Source of the DNA: Chthonomonas sp. UBA2387
Lineage (GTDB): Bacteria > Armatimonadota > Fimbriimonadia > Fimbriimonadales > Fimbriimonadaceae
Assembly (NCBI GenBank): GCA_002343445.1
Contig: DDSP01000018.1
Span: forward strand, 89,405-153,404
Length of the DNA stretch: 64,000 bases
Direction of reading: 5' to 3'
Position numbers and translations under genes: made by a program. Numbering within the stretch: the first letter of the stretch is position 1; each line of letters starts with the position of its first letter. Positions 33,336 through 41,355 of this stretch are shown here, piece after piece. The notes beneath the pieces are model-generated. The model was not told the origin of the DNA. It saw only the letters and a program-made list of their open reading frames with translations, and did not search any database.

Positions 33336-35231
33336 ATGGCACAGCGCGAAGTCATCGTCGTCGGCGGAGGACTGGCCGGACTCATGACCACCATGAAGCT
33401 CGCGGAGGCGGGCGTCAAGGTCAAACTCTTCAGCCTTGTTCCGGTCAAGCGCAGCCATAGCGTCTGCGCCCAGGGCGGCATCAACGGCGCGGTGAACCTG
33501 CGCGGCGAGGGCGATTCGCCCTACCTCCACTTTGAAGACACGATCACCGGCGGCGACTTCCTGAACCACCAGCCACCCGTGATGCGCATGGCCGAGCGCG
33601 CGCCCGCCATCATCTACCTGCTGGACCGCATGGGCGTGCCCTTCAATCGCACCTCCGAAGGACTTCTGAGCTTCCGTCGTTTCGGCGGGACGCTCAAGCA
33701 CCGCACCGCCTATGCCGGCGCCACCACGGGCCAACAGTTGCTCTACGCGCTGGACGAGCAGGTGCGCCGGTGGGAGGTGAGCCACGACGTCGAAAAGTTC
33801 GAGGGCTGGGACTTCCTTTCGCTGGTCAAAGACGCCGAAGGCAACGTGCGGGGCATCGTGGCCCAAGACCTGCGCACGATGAAGATCGAGTCGTTCGCGG
33901 CGGATGCCGTGGTCATCGCCACGGGCGGCAACGGCCTGATCTTCGGGCGCTCGACCAACTCGATCATCAACACGGGCTCGCCCGTGGCCATCTGCTACCA
34001 GCAAGGCGCCACCTACGGCAACCCCGAGATGGTGCAGATCCACCCGACGGCCATCCCGGGCGAAGACAAATGCCGCTTGATGAGCGAATCGGTGCGCGGC
34101 GAAGGCGGGCGCGTGTGGACGCCCCGCGACCCCATGGACAAGCGGCTCGGCAAGGACATCCCCGAAAGCGACCGGTGGTACTTCTGCGAAGACCTCGACC
34201 CCGTTTACGCGAACCTGCTCTCGCGCGACATCGTCTCGTTCGCCATCTACTGCGTGTGCCGCATGGGCAAGGGCGTCCGCGGCGAACAGCAGGTGTTCCT
34301 CGACATCAGCCACTTGGTCAAGGACAAGGGCATGACGCGCGAGCAGGTGTGGGACAAACTCGGCGGCGTTCTCGAAATCTACGAGAAGTTCATGAACGAG
34401 GACCCCATCGAGAACCCGATGCGGATCTACCCGGCGGTGCATTACACCATGGGCGGCTTGTGGGTCCAGTACGAGAAGGGCCACGAGAACACGCTCGACA
34501 TCGCCTCGGCCAAGAACCAGATGACCAATCTGCCCGGGTTGTTCGCGGCGGGCGAGTGCGAGTACCAGTACCACGGCGCGAACCGGCTTGGAGCGAACGC
34601 GCTATTGAGCTGTTTGACCGGCGGCGAACTGGCGGCGCAAGGCGTGATGGCGTACCTTGCGGGCATGGAAAGGGCTGCGGACCAGGTGTCGCTGGCGGCC
34701 ACGCTTGCGGCGGCCAAGGCCGAGCAGGACTCGCTTTATGCGGGCCTCATGCGCTCGAACGGCCCCGAGAACCCCTACGCTCTCCAGGCCGAACTGGCCG
34801 AAGTGATGTGGAACAACTGCGGCATCTGGCGGCTCCAGAGCGACCTGCTGGCCGCGCGCGAGCGGCTGAACGACCTCGGCGATCGCATCAAGAAGTGCGA
34901 CCTGACCGATGGCGGCGGCTGGTCGAACCAGGCCATCCCGTTCACGCGCTCGATGATGCACATGATCGAAATGTCGAAGGCCATCGTGGGCGGCGCGATC
35001 GTGCGCGACGAATCGCGCGGGGCGCACTTCAAGATGGACACGCCCGACCGCGACGACGCCAACTGGCTTAAGACGACGATGGCGACGTGGACGCCCTCCG
35101 GCCCCGAGTTCGCGTTCGAACCGGTGGATTGCTGCTTCCTTGCCCCCCGCGCCCGCAAGTACAAGATCAACCAGAACAAGATCGTGAAGGTGATCATGGG
35201 CGAGGACTACTTGAGCCGTCCAGCGGAGTAA
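33336..35231 (+). CDS. sdhA: Succinate dehydrogenase/fumarate reductase flavoprotein subunit
   Basis: The 631-residue subunit oxidises succinate to fumarate in the TCA cycle and the respiratory chain. It shows the FAD-binding VVGGGLAGLMTTMKLAEAG, the SHSVCAQGGING segment whose His41 is the likely site of covalent FAD, and the catalytic HPTAIPG... region. The protein is of the Bacillus/non-classical type. A TAGAAT hexamer lies 15 nt before the ATG. The iron-sulfur (sdhB) and cytochrome (sdhC) genes are not adjacent; the neighbours are a secreted protein and Uma2. Confidence 0.96.
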   Translation: MAQREVIVVGGGLAGLMTTMKLAEAGVKVKLFSLVPVKRSHSVCAQGGINGAVNLRGEGDSPYLHFEDTITGGDFLNHQPPVMRMAERAPAIIYLLDRMGVPFNRTSEGLLSFRRFGGTLKHRTAYAGATTGQQLLYALDEQVRRWEVSHDVEKFEGWDFLSLVKDAEGNVRGIVAQDLRTMKIESFAADAVVIATGGNGLIFGRSTNSIINTGSPVAICYQQGATYGNPEMVQIHPTAIPGEDKCRLMSESVRGEGGRVWTPRDPMDKRLGKDIPESDRWYFCEDLDPVYANLLSRDIVSFAIYCVCRMGKGVRGEQQVFLDISHLVKDKGMTREQVWDKLGGVLEIYEKFMNEDPIENPMRIYPAVHYTMGGLWVQYEKGHENTLDIASAKNQMTNLPGLFAAGECEYQYHGANRLGANALLSCLTGGELAAQGVMAYLAGMERAADQVSLAATLAAAKAEQDSLYAGLMRSNGPENPYALQAELAEVMWNNCGIWRLQSDLLAARERLNDLGDRIKKCDLTDGGGWSNQAIPFTRSMMHMIEMSKAIVGGAIVRDESRGAHFKMDTPDRDDANWLKTTMATWTPSGPEFAFEPVDCCFLAPRARKYKINQNKIVKVIMGEDYLSRPAE

Positions 35232-35263
35232 GCGGAGCCTCTCGTCCGGTTCGGTTCGGTCGT

Positions 35264-35288
35264 GATTCCCCTCCTCCGGAGGGGAATC
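35264..35288. repeat. Perfect hairpin and partial direct copy (REP-like)
   Basis: GATTCCCCTCC and GGAGGGGAATC are perfect 11-bp arms with a 3-nt loop. A near copy of the right arm (TCCGAAGGGGAATCTGGAG) recurs about 35 bp downstream (around 35313-35331). There is no U-tract, so it looks more like a repetitive extragenic element than a plain terminator for sdhA, though it could do both. Confidence 0.5.
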
Positions 35289-35341
35289 TCGGAGCTCTGG
35301 CGGCGACGCCCTTCCGAAGGGGAATCTGGAGGTACTGCGGC

Positions 35342-35347
35342 TAGAAT
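35342..35347 (+). promoter_or_regulatory. -10 box TAGAAT, 6 nt before a GTG start
   Basis: The hexamer is followed by six bases and the GTG of the Uma2 gene, predicting a leaderless mRNA. Confidence 0.5.
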
Positions 35348-35353
35348 GAAGTC

Positions 35354-35866
35354 GTGATCACAGAACAGACCGGCATCCAAGACCTCTTCGAGCGACTGGT
35401 CGCCGCCGAAGACGTCGGGGTCAAGCTGGAGCTGGGTCAGGGCACCCCCACCTGGGAGTTCTTGCCTTCGCCCATGCACCAGATGAAGGTCCGCGACATT
35501 GACCGGAGCATCCGTCAGGCACCCGATGCCTCGGGTTGCGGGTGTTACACGTTGGCCGACACCTATGTGTTGCTGCCCGACGGCTCGCTCAAGCGTCCCG
35601 ATCTGATGATCCTGTGCGAACGGCCGGCACCCGAGCGTCACGCGTTGCGTTTGGTGCCCAAGGCGGTCGTCGAGGTGCTCTCGCCCGGCTTCGAGGCCAA
35701 GGACCTCGACGTCGGCGCACCGCTCTACTTGAGCAACGGCGTGCTCGATGTGGTCGTCGCCGACCCGGAGACGGGCATCGTCCACCACTTTCGGCGCGGT
35801 GGGTCGGTCAAGCACGCCGGGCCCGTCGAGATCCGGCTCGAGTTTGGCGGCGTCCTCACCGCCTGA
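35354..35866 (+). CDS. Uma2-family (DUF820) putative restriction endonuclease
   Basis: The 170-residue protein has the Uma2 pattern of the PD-(D/E)XK superfamily: LKRPDLMILCE (metal-binding Asp) followed by KAVVEVLSPGFEAKDL with the E-x-K-like core. Members are very abundant in cyanobacteria and Planctomycetes, usually as single genes without known targets. The start is GTG at 35354, 6 nt after a TAGAAT box. Nuclease activity is inferred from the fold only. Confidence 0.87.
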   Translation: MITEQTGIQDLFERLVAAEDVGVKLELGQGTPTWEFLPSPMHQMKVRDIDRSIRQAPDASGCGCYTLADTYVLLPDGSLKRPDLMILCERPAPERHALRLVPKAVVEVLSPGFEAKDLDVGAPLYLSNGVLDVVVADPETGIVHHFRRGGSVKHAGPVEIRLEFGGVLTA

Positions 35867-35901
35867 CCGACGCAGCGCCTCGCGGTACACTCGGCCCACC
35901 C

Positions 35902-37110
35902 ATGACCCTCGAGCAACAGCTCGACATCTTGCGTCGCGGCGCGACCGAGATCATCAGCGAAGAAGACCTGGCGGCCAAGCTCAAACTCGGCAGGCCCTTG
36001 CGCGTCAAGCTCGGCGTGGACCCAACGGCCAAGGACGTTACGCTCGGCTGGGCCGTCGTCCTGCGCAAGCTGCGCGACTTCCAGCGGCTCGGCCATACGG
36101 CATGCCTGATCATCGGCGACTTCACCGCTCAGATCGGCGACCCGAGCGGCAAGAGCAAGACGCGCAAGCAACTCAGCCGCGAAGAGGTTCAGGCTAACGT
36201 CGAAGCGGTCACCAAGCAGGTCTACAAGATCCTCGACCCGGACAAAACCGAGATCTTCTTCAACCGGGACTGGCTCGGCGCGATGACGTTCGAGGACGTG
36301 ATCCGGCTGGCCTCGCGCACCACGGTCGCCCGCATCATGGAGCGAGACGACTTCACCAAGCGGTGGACCGACAACCGCCCGATCGCGCTGCACGAGATCC
36401 TCTATCCCCTGTGTCAGGGCTACGATTCGGTGCAGATCAACGCCGACGTTGAGCTTGGCGGCAACGACCAGAAGTTCAACAACCTGGTCGGGCGCACGCT
36501 GATGAACCAGTACGGCCAGGAGCCGCAGGTCGTGCTGCTCATGCCGCTGCTTGTCGGGACCGACGGGGTGGAGAAGATGTCCCAGTCGCTCGGCAACTAC
36601 GTTTCGGTGGTGGATACGCCGAACGACATGTACGGGAAGACGATGTCCATCCCGGATTCGATCCTGGAGAACTGGTTCGTGCTGTGCACGGATGTGCCGC
36701 TCGCCGAGATCGGCGGGATGATGCAGGCGTGCTCCGACGGAACGATGAACCCGCGCGACGCCAAGCGGCGGCTGGCGCGGGAGATTGTGACGCTGTACCA
36801 CGACGCCGAGGCCGCCGAAGCCGCCGACCGCTACTTCTTGGAGACGTTCAGCAAGAAGCGGCAGCCCGTCGAAGCCGAAGAGGCCGAGATTCCCGCCGAG
36901 TTGAACGGCGACCGAGGGGTGCCGCTTGCAGCGTTGGTCGCTGCCCTTGGCATGGCCGAATCCAACAGCAAGGCGCGCAAACTCATCGAGGCGGGCGCCG
37001 TGAGCTTGGACGGTGAGAAGGTCAACGACATGACCGCCCAATTCGCACCCGGCGATTTGAGCGGAAAAGTGCTGCGCGTCGGGAAACACCAGTTCAAGAA
37101 GCTCGTCTAA
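35902..37110 (+). CDS. tyrS: Tyrosyl-tRNA synthetase with degenerate HIGH motif
   Basis: The 402-residue class I synthetase charges tRNA-Tyr. The catalytic domain (about 1-310) keeps KLGVDPTAKD, IGDFTAQIGDPSGKSKTR, QGYDSVQINADVELGGNDQKFNNL and the KMSKS-type EKMSQSLGN (from about residue 224). The C-terminal S4 RNA-binding domain (about 335-402) is present. The HIGH motif, usually H-x-GH, reads TLGW at residues 47-50 (codons ACG CTC GGC TGG), so both histidines are replaced. TACACT lies 10 nt before the ATG. The thioredoxin-like selenoprotein candidate starts 2 nt downstream. Confidence 0.95.
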   Translation: MTLEQQLDILRRGATEIISEEDLAAKLKLGRPLRVKLGVDPTAKDVTLGWAVVLRKLRDFQRLGHTACLIIGDFTAQIGDPSGKSKTRKQLSREEVQANVEAVTKQVYKILDPDKTEIFFNRDWLGAMTFEDVIRLASRTTVARIMERDDFTKRWTDNRPIALHEILYPLCQGYDSVQINADVELGGNDQKFNNLVGRTLMNQYGQEPQVVLLMPLLVGTDGVEKMSQSLGNYVSVVDTPNDMYGKTMSIPDSILENWFVLCTDVPLAEIGGMMQACSDGTMNPRDAKRRLAREIVTLYHDAEAAEAADRYFLETFSKKRQPVEAEEAEIPAELNGDRGVPLAALVAALGMAESNSKARKLIEAGAVSLDGEKVNDMTAQFAPGDLSGKVLRVGKHQFKKLV

Positions 37111-37112
37111 AC

Positions 37113-38327
37113 GTGCATCCGATGCTGACCGCGTTGCTCCTTGCCTTGGCGAGCCAGACCGTATCGCCGCCCGCGCAACTGAACGCTTCGACGTTCGCCC
37201 AGGTGCACGCCTACGCTCAACCGAGCCCCTCCGATCTCGGGTTCATGAACCTGGATTGGAAGAGCAGCATCTACGAGGCGATCAACGCCGCGCGAGAAGC
37301 CGACAAGCCCATCCTGCTCTGGATGTACTTCGGCGATCCGCGCGGCCACTGCTGACAGAACGGCGTCAAGACCAGGCAGTTTGTCTGGACTCGCCCCGAC
37401 CTTCTCGCCTATGCGCGGGAGAACTTCATCGTCTACGCCGGCGACGACGTCCGCTACCGCGACGGCGGCCAACGCGAGACGGGGGAGTGGCGCATCCTCT
37501 CGAAAGGGACCCGAGGGTTGCCGCAGCAGGGCCTGTACGCGATGTCGTCCGCCGGGGCATCGTTGGGCTACCTCAACAAAGGTTGGCCCGACCCGGATGC
37601 CGACGGCATCCTGCAAGGCATGCGCGAAGCCAAGGCGGCCTACGCCCGCTTGAGCCCCTCCGAGCGACGCCTGGCCCAGCCCTTGGGCGACAAGGACCGC
37701 ATGCGGTTCGAGGAGGAGCAGTTTTCTAAGCCCGAAGGCACGCTCGACCTGCGCATATCGAGTCGGGGGCTGCCGTTCAAGGGCATGACCTCGTTCGACC
37801 AGCGGCACCCGATGTACTTCCATTTGGACCGGTTGTGGTTCAAACCGAGCGAATGGCGCGCGTTTATTCCCGCCGACGGGCGAGCGACCGAGGTCACGGG
37901 TCCTGCGCGGACGCGACTGGTGCTGCTCAGCCACCATCAGGCGGGCCAGAGCGCGTGGTGGGAGGAGCACATCGTGGGCGGCAAGACGGTTTCGCGGGTG
38001 GTCGCGCGGCGCGGCGACCTGATGGACCTCGAGATCGAGGGCACGTACACCATGCGTGCCGATTCGGAGTGGTGCAAGGATTCTTACGAGGGCCGGATGA
38101 TGGCCCATGCCACGTTTGATATGGCTGGCAGGCGGTTCACGCGGTTCGATTTGGCGATGCTGGGTACGCACACCGTGGGCCGGCGCATGGAGAACCTGCT
38201 CGTTGGCGACCTGACGGCCAAGATCGCGGCTTCGGCGAGTTTGAATCCTCTGAGGACGGCCTCAGATCGGATGCTGCCGCAGAATTGGAAGTACGGTTAC
38301 GGACTTCCGTGGTGCCGCACCCCCTGA
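37113..38327 (+). CDS. Thioredoxin-fold-like secreted protein with in-frame TGA: candidate selenoprotein
   Basis: One frame runs from GTG 37113 (or ATG 37122) to the stop at 38325-38327 with a single TGA at 37353-37355 (codon 81). If read as selenocysteine the product has 404 residues. It has a signal peptide (MLTALLLALASQTVS), then a thioredoxin-like segment KPILLWMYFGDPRGHC-U-QNGVKTRQFVW, so Sec would form a Cys-Sec pair. About 245 more residues of good codon use follow, including a beta-rich region with WWEEHIVGGKT. A SECIS-like hairpin lies 16 nt after the TGA. TGA is a normal stop elsewhere in the window. If Sec is not inserted, only an 80-residue fragment is made and the gene is broken. 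Confidence 0.75.
37372..37388 (+). promoter_or_regulatory. Candidate bacterial SECIS hairpin
   Basis: CCAGGCA and TGTCTGG form 7 bp (six Watson-Crick and one G-U) closing the tri-loop GUU (37379-37381). The stem begins 16 nt after the TGA and the loop G lies 24 nt from its last base, inside the usual range for bacterial SECIS elements that have a G at the start of the apical loop. Confidence 0.6.
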
Positions 38328-38342
38328 AGCACAAACCGAAAC

Positions 38343-38368
38343 GGTCCGCCAGCATTCGCTGGCGGACC
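38343..38368. terminator. Bidirectional terminator between convergent genes
   Basis: A perfect 11-bp stem (GGTCCGCCAGC / GCTGGCGGACC) with an ATTC loop lies between the selenoprotein candidate and the PEP-CTERM gene. On the minus strand it is followed by GTTTCGGTTTGTG, a U-rich run. Confidence 0.8.
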
Positions 38369-38393
38369 ATTGAAGGGATCAACCCGACCGAAA

Positions 38394-39119
38394 TCAGGCC
38401 TTGCGGCGGCGTCGCGCGGCGATGCCGAGCGCGCCCATGCCGAGAGCGATCATCGTCGCCGGTTCGGGGACCGGAGCCGCTTCGGCTTTGTAGTTGTCGA
38501 AGAAGCCGCCGCCCGTTCCGGCTGCAACTCCCTGAATGTCGGCGTCGCCGATGACGGTGCTGATGCCGGTTCGGATCGTGTTGTCTCCACCGACTTGCAC
38601 GCCGTTGACCTTGCCGATCCACGTGCCCGCCTGGAAGTCGAGAGCCATGTGGAAACGATTCCAAGTGTCGTAGGCGACCGGGGCGCCCGTGTTGACGACC
38701 GTCGAAGTCGTGCCGCCCGCGAAGTGGATGTAGTCCACCGAACCCGTCGCGTTCACGCGCATCGCGGCGACGCGCTCAACGACATCCGTGTAGATGTCGA
38801 TGCCGTAGGAACCGGGGGTGCCGGCGGACGGGATGAACATATCCCAGCGGACGATGAGAACCTTGTTGGTGGCCGTGCTGTGGTTATAACCCAGATTCGG
38901 CCAGAACCAGCCCGTGCCGGGAACCTGAAGGCTTTGGGTGCCATCGGCGACCGTGGTGTCGACGACGTTTGCGGTGCCAGAGTCGGCCGACCAGCCGTTC
39001 TGTCCGCTGATGCTGCCGAGGGCGTAGCCTTCGCCAGCTTCAAAACCGGTTTCGAAAAGCACCTGGCTGTATCCAAGCGCAGAGACGAGGGCCAAAGCCC
39101 CGATCAGGGATTTCTTCAT
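38394..39119 (-). CDS. PEP-CTERM sorting-domain protein
   Basis: The 241-residue protein has a signal peptide (MKKSLIGALALVSALGYSQ) and a classic PEP-CTERM tail: VPEPATMIALGMGALGIAARRRRKA (residues 217-241), that is the Pro-Glu-Pro motif, a hydrophobic helix and a basic end. This is recognised by an exosortase (EpsH), which removes the tail for surface attachment. The mature part is a concanavalin/lectin-like beta-sandwich (FETGFEAGEGYALGSISGQNGW...). A good GGAGAAT site precedes the ATG, and no exosortase gene is in the window. Confidence 0.9.
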   Translation of the reverse strand: MKKSLIGALALVSALGYSQVLFETGFEAGEGYALGSISGQNGWSADSGTANVVDTTVADGTQSLQVPGTGWFWPNLGYNHSTATNKVLIVRWDMFIPSAGTPGSYGIDIYTDVVERVAAMRVNATGSVDYIHFAGGTTSTVVNTGAPVAYDTWNRFHMALDFQAGTWIGKVNGVQVGGDNTIRTGISTVIGDADIQGVAAGTGGGFFDNYKAEAAPVPEPATMIALGMGALGIAARRRRKA

Positions 39120-39262
39120 TCCATTCTCCTACGCGTCCCGGTTCAGCCAATGGCTCGGCAATCAAACGTCGCCTCCGAGATCACGAATGTAAGATAGCAC
39201 GGTTCCGCCAGAAAAGCAACGGCCCGTCCAACTTTTCGAAAAAATCTTGCCCAAAGGCGCCC

Positions 39263-40189
39263 TTAGAACGCGTCGCACCACCGATAGGCTTCGATGAGCG
39301 CGCGCTCGCCCTCCTTGCCGGGCTTGCTGTTGCCGTGCTCCATGCCGATGATGCCTTTGAAGCCTTTGGCGGCGATGTGCCCGAAAACCCGCCGGTAGTT
39401 GACCTCGCCGGTCGTGGGCTCGTTGCGGCCCGGGTTGTCGCCGCATTGGAAGTACGCGATCTCCGAGTACGCCTTGTCGATGTTCGGGATCAGGTTGCCT
39501 TCGGTGATCTGCTGGTGATACAGGTCGTCGAGGATCTTGCAGGCGGGCGAGCCCACGGCCTTGCAGATCTGGAACGCCTGTGGAATCTTGGACAGGAACA
39601 TCCCGGGGTGGTCGCGGTACGGGTTGAGGGGCTCCAAGACCATCACCAGCCCATGCGGCTCGAACACTTCGGCCATCGCCTTCAGGCAATCCACCACATT
39701 GGCCGTCTGGTAGTCCCAATCCAGCCGGAGATCGTACGGGCCGGGGACGACGGTCATCCACTTGGCGTTGACTCGCTTGGCGACTTCGACCGCCGAGCGG
39801 GCGACGCCGCGCAGTTGGTCCATCGTCTCCTTGCCGCCGAGGGCGTAGATGGGCTTGCCCCATTCGGCGTGGGCCACGAACACGCCCATCGCCATGCCCA
39901 AGTCGGTCATGGCCTTGGCGATGCGCGACTGCTCCTCGACGGAGCGGCCCATCATGCCGTTGTCCTCCCAGGCTCGGAAGCCCTCGTCGGCGGCGAATTT
40001 GAGCTGGTCCACCGCATCGTCGCCGGCGTGGTGGCGGAACATGCCGAAGTGGGGCGCGTAGAGCATGCGGAAAGGAGCGGGATTCATGGGGGGTTCCTCG
40101 GGTTGCGCCCGGACCACCGGACCCAGGACGCTCCAGGCGCCCAAGGCCGATCCCGTCCGAAGCACGTCGCGTCGCGTTGGCGGTTGCAC
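39263..40189 (-). CDS. Tat-exported sugar isomerase/epimerase-like TIM-barrel protein (hydroxypyruvate isomerase type)
   Basis: The 308-residue protein begins with a twin-arginine signal (TRRDVLRTGSALGAWSVLGPVVRA). The mature TIM barrel resembles hydroxypyruvate isomerase: VMVLEPLNPY (metal-ligand Glu), FQICKAVGSPACKILDDLYHQQITEGNL, YFQCGDNPGRNEPTTGEVNYR and IGMEHGNSK with the second catalytic Glu. These enzymes interconvert hydroxypyruvate and tartronate semialdehyde; related members act on other sugars, so the substrate is inferred. The start is a GTG. Confidence 0.85.
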   Translation of the reverse strand: MQPPTRRDVLRTGSALGAWSVLGPVVRAQPEEPPMNPAPFRMLYAPHFGMFRHHAGDDAVDQLKFAADEGFRAWEDNGMMGRSVEEQSRIAKAMTDLGMAMGVFVAHAEWGKPIYALGGKETMDQLRGVARSAVEVAKRVNAKWMTVVPGPYDLRLDWDYQTANVVDCLKAMAEVFEPHGLVMVLEPLNPYRDHPGMFLSKIPQAFQICKAVGSPACKILDDLYHQQITEGNLIPNIDKAYSEIAYFQCGDNPGRNEPTTGEVNYRRVFGHIAAKGFKGIIGMEHGNSKPGKEGERALIEAYRWCDAF

Positions 40190-40329
40190 GATCGTACGAA
40201 GGCTACCGCATCGGTTGAAGCCTTGGAGAGGACGATGGGATCGGCGTCAGCTTCGAGACGCGCGGCTTGACTCCCAACGAGCCGAGCAAACAACGAATCC
40301 CGCCGCGCCCTCAGCCTGACGTCCGCGTG

Positions 40330-41355
40330 TCAATCCAGCGGCAGCGTGCCGTCGGTGGCGGGGCGGGGTTTGCCCAAGTGGGCATACGCGCGGGCCGTTG
40401 CGCAACGGCCGCGGGCCGTGCGCTGGATCAGCCCTTGCTGGAGCAGGTACGGCTCGCACACGTCCTCGATCGTCCCCGCGTCTTCGCCCGTCGAAGCGGC
40501 CAGCGTGTCCAGCCCCACGGGCCCGCCGCCGAACTTCTCGATGATCGCGAGCAGCAGCGAGCGGTCCACTCGATCCAAGCCGAGGTCGTCGACTTCCAGG
40601 GCGTCCAGCGCGGTGTCGGCGATGCTCTTTGTGATGGACTCCAACCCCGCGACTTGGGCGAAGTCGCGCACGCGGCGAAGCAAGCGGTTGGCGATGCGGG
40701 GCGTGCCCCGCGAGCGTTTCGCGATCTCCTCCGCGCCTTCGGGGTCGACGCGATAGCCGAGGATCGAGCTGGACCTGCGGATGATCTCCAGCAGTTCGGG
40801 CGCGCCATAAAATTGGAAGTGCGTCACGATGCCGAACCGGTCGCGGAGCGGGCCCGTGAGCAAGCCTTGCCGGGTCGTCGCGCCCACCACGGTGAATGCG
40901 GGCACATCGAGCCGGATCGAACGCGCCGCCGGGCCCTTGCCGATCATGATGTCCACCTTGCCGTCCTCCATCGCGGGATACAGGATCTCTTCCACGGGGC
41001 GGCTGAGCCGGTGGATCTCGTCAATGAACAGCACCGCATGGGGGTCGAGGTTGGTCAGGATGCCCACGAGGTCGCCGGGCCGTTCGATGGCCGGGCCGCT
41101 GGTGACGTGGATGGTCGCGCCCATCTCCAAGGCCACGATGTGGGCGAGCGTCGTTTTGCCGAGCCCCGGCGGACCGTAGAGCAGCAGGTGGTCCAGCGGC
41201 TCGCCCCGCTGCAACGCGGCCTGAAGGAACACGCGCAGGTTCTGCTTGAGCTGATCCTGACCGATGAACTCTTCAAGCCGCTTGGGGCGCAGCGAAAGTT
41301 CGAACGTCCGTTCTTCGGGTCGGCGGCTGGGGTCGAGTTCGTCGTTGGGCTTCAT
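40330..41355 (-). CDS. ruvB: Holliday junction branch migration DNA helicase RuvB
   Basis: The 341-residue motor has the AAA+ core with Walker A YGPPGLGKTTLA (about 58-69), Walker B VLFIDEIHRL, sensor 1 GATTRQGLLTGPLRDRFGI, and the winged-helix C-terminal domain (about 260-341). It drives Holliday junction migration on RuvA tetramers. It overlaps ruvA by 4 nt (ATGA). A longer upstream frame runs inside ruvA and has no support; ruvC is not in the window. Confidence 0.97.
   Translation of the reverse strand: MKPNDELDPSRRPEERTFELSLRPKRLEEFIGQDQLKQNLRVFLQAALQRGEPLDHLLLYGPPGLGKTTLAHIVALEMGATIHVTSGPAIERPGDLVGILTNLDPHAVLFIDEIHRLSRPVEEILYPAMEDGKVDIMIGKGPAARSIRLDVPAFTVVGATTRQGLLTGPLRDRFGIVTHFQFYGAPELLEIIRRSSSILGYRVDPEGAEEIAKRSRGTPRIANRLLRRVRDFAQVAGLESITKSIADTALDALEVDDLGLDRVDRSLLLAIIEKFGGGPVGLDTLAASTGEDAGTIEDVCEPYLLQQGLIQRTARGRCATARAYAHLGKPRPATDGTLPLD

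Noticed and set aside
37113..38327. Plain pseudogene or frameshift as explanation for the interrupted thioredoxin-like gene
   Set aside because: There is no shift of frame, only one TGA, good codon use on both sides, a Cys before it and a SECIS-like stem after it. It is kept as an alternative, but not preferred.
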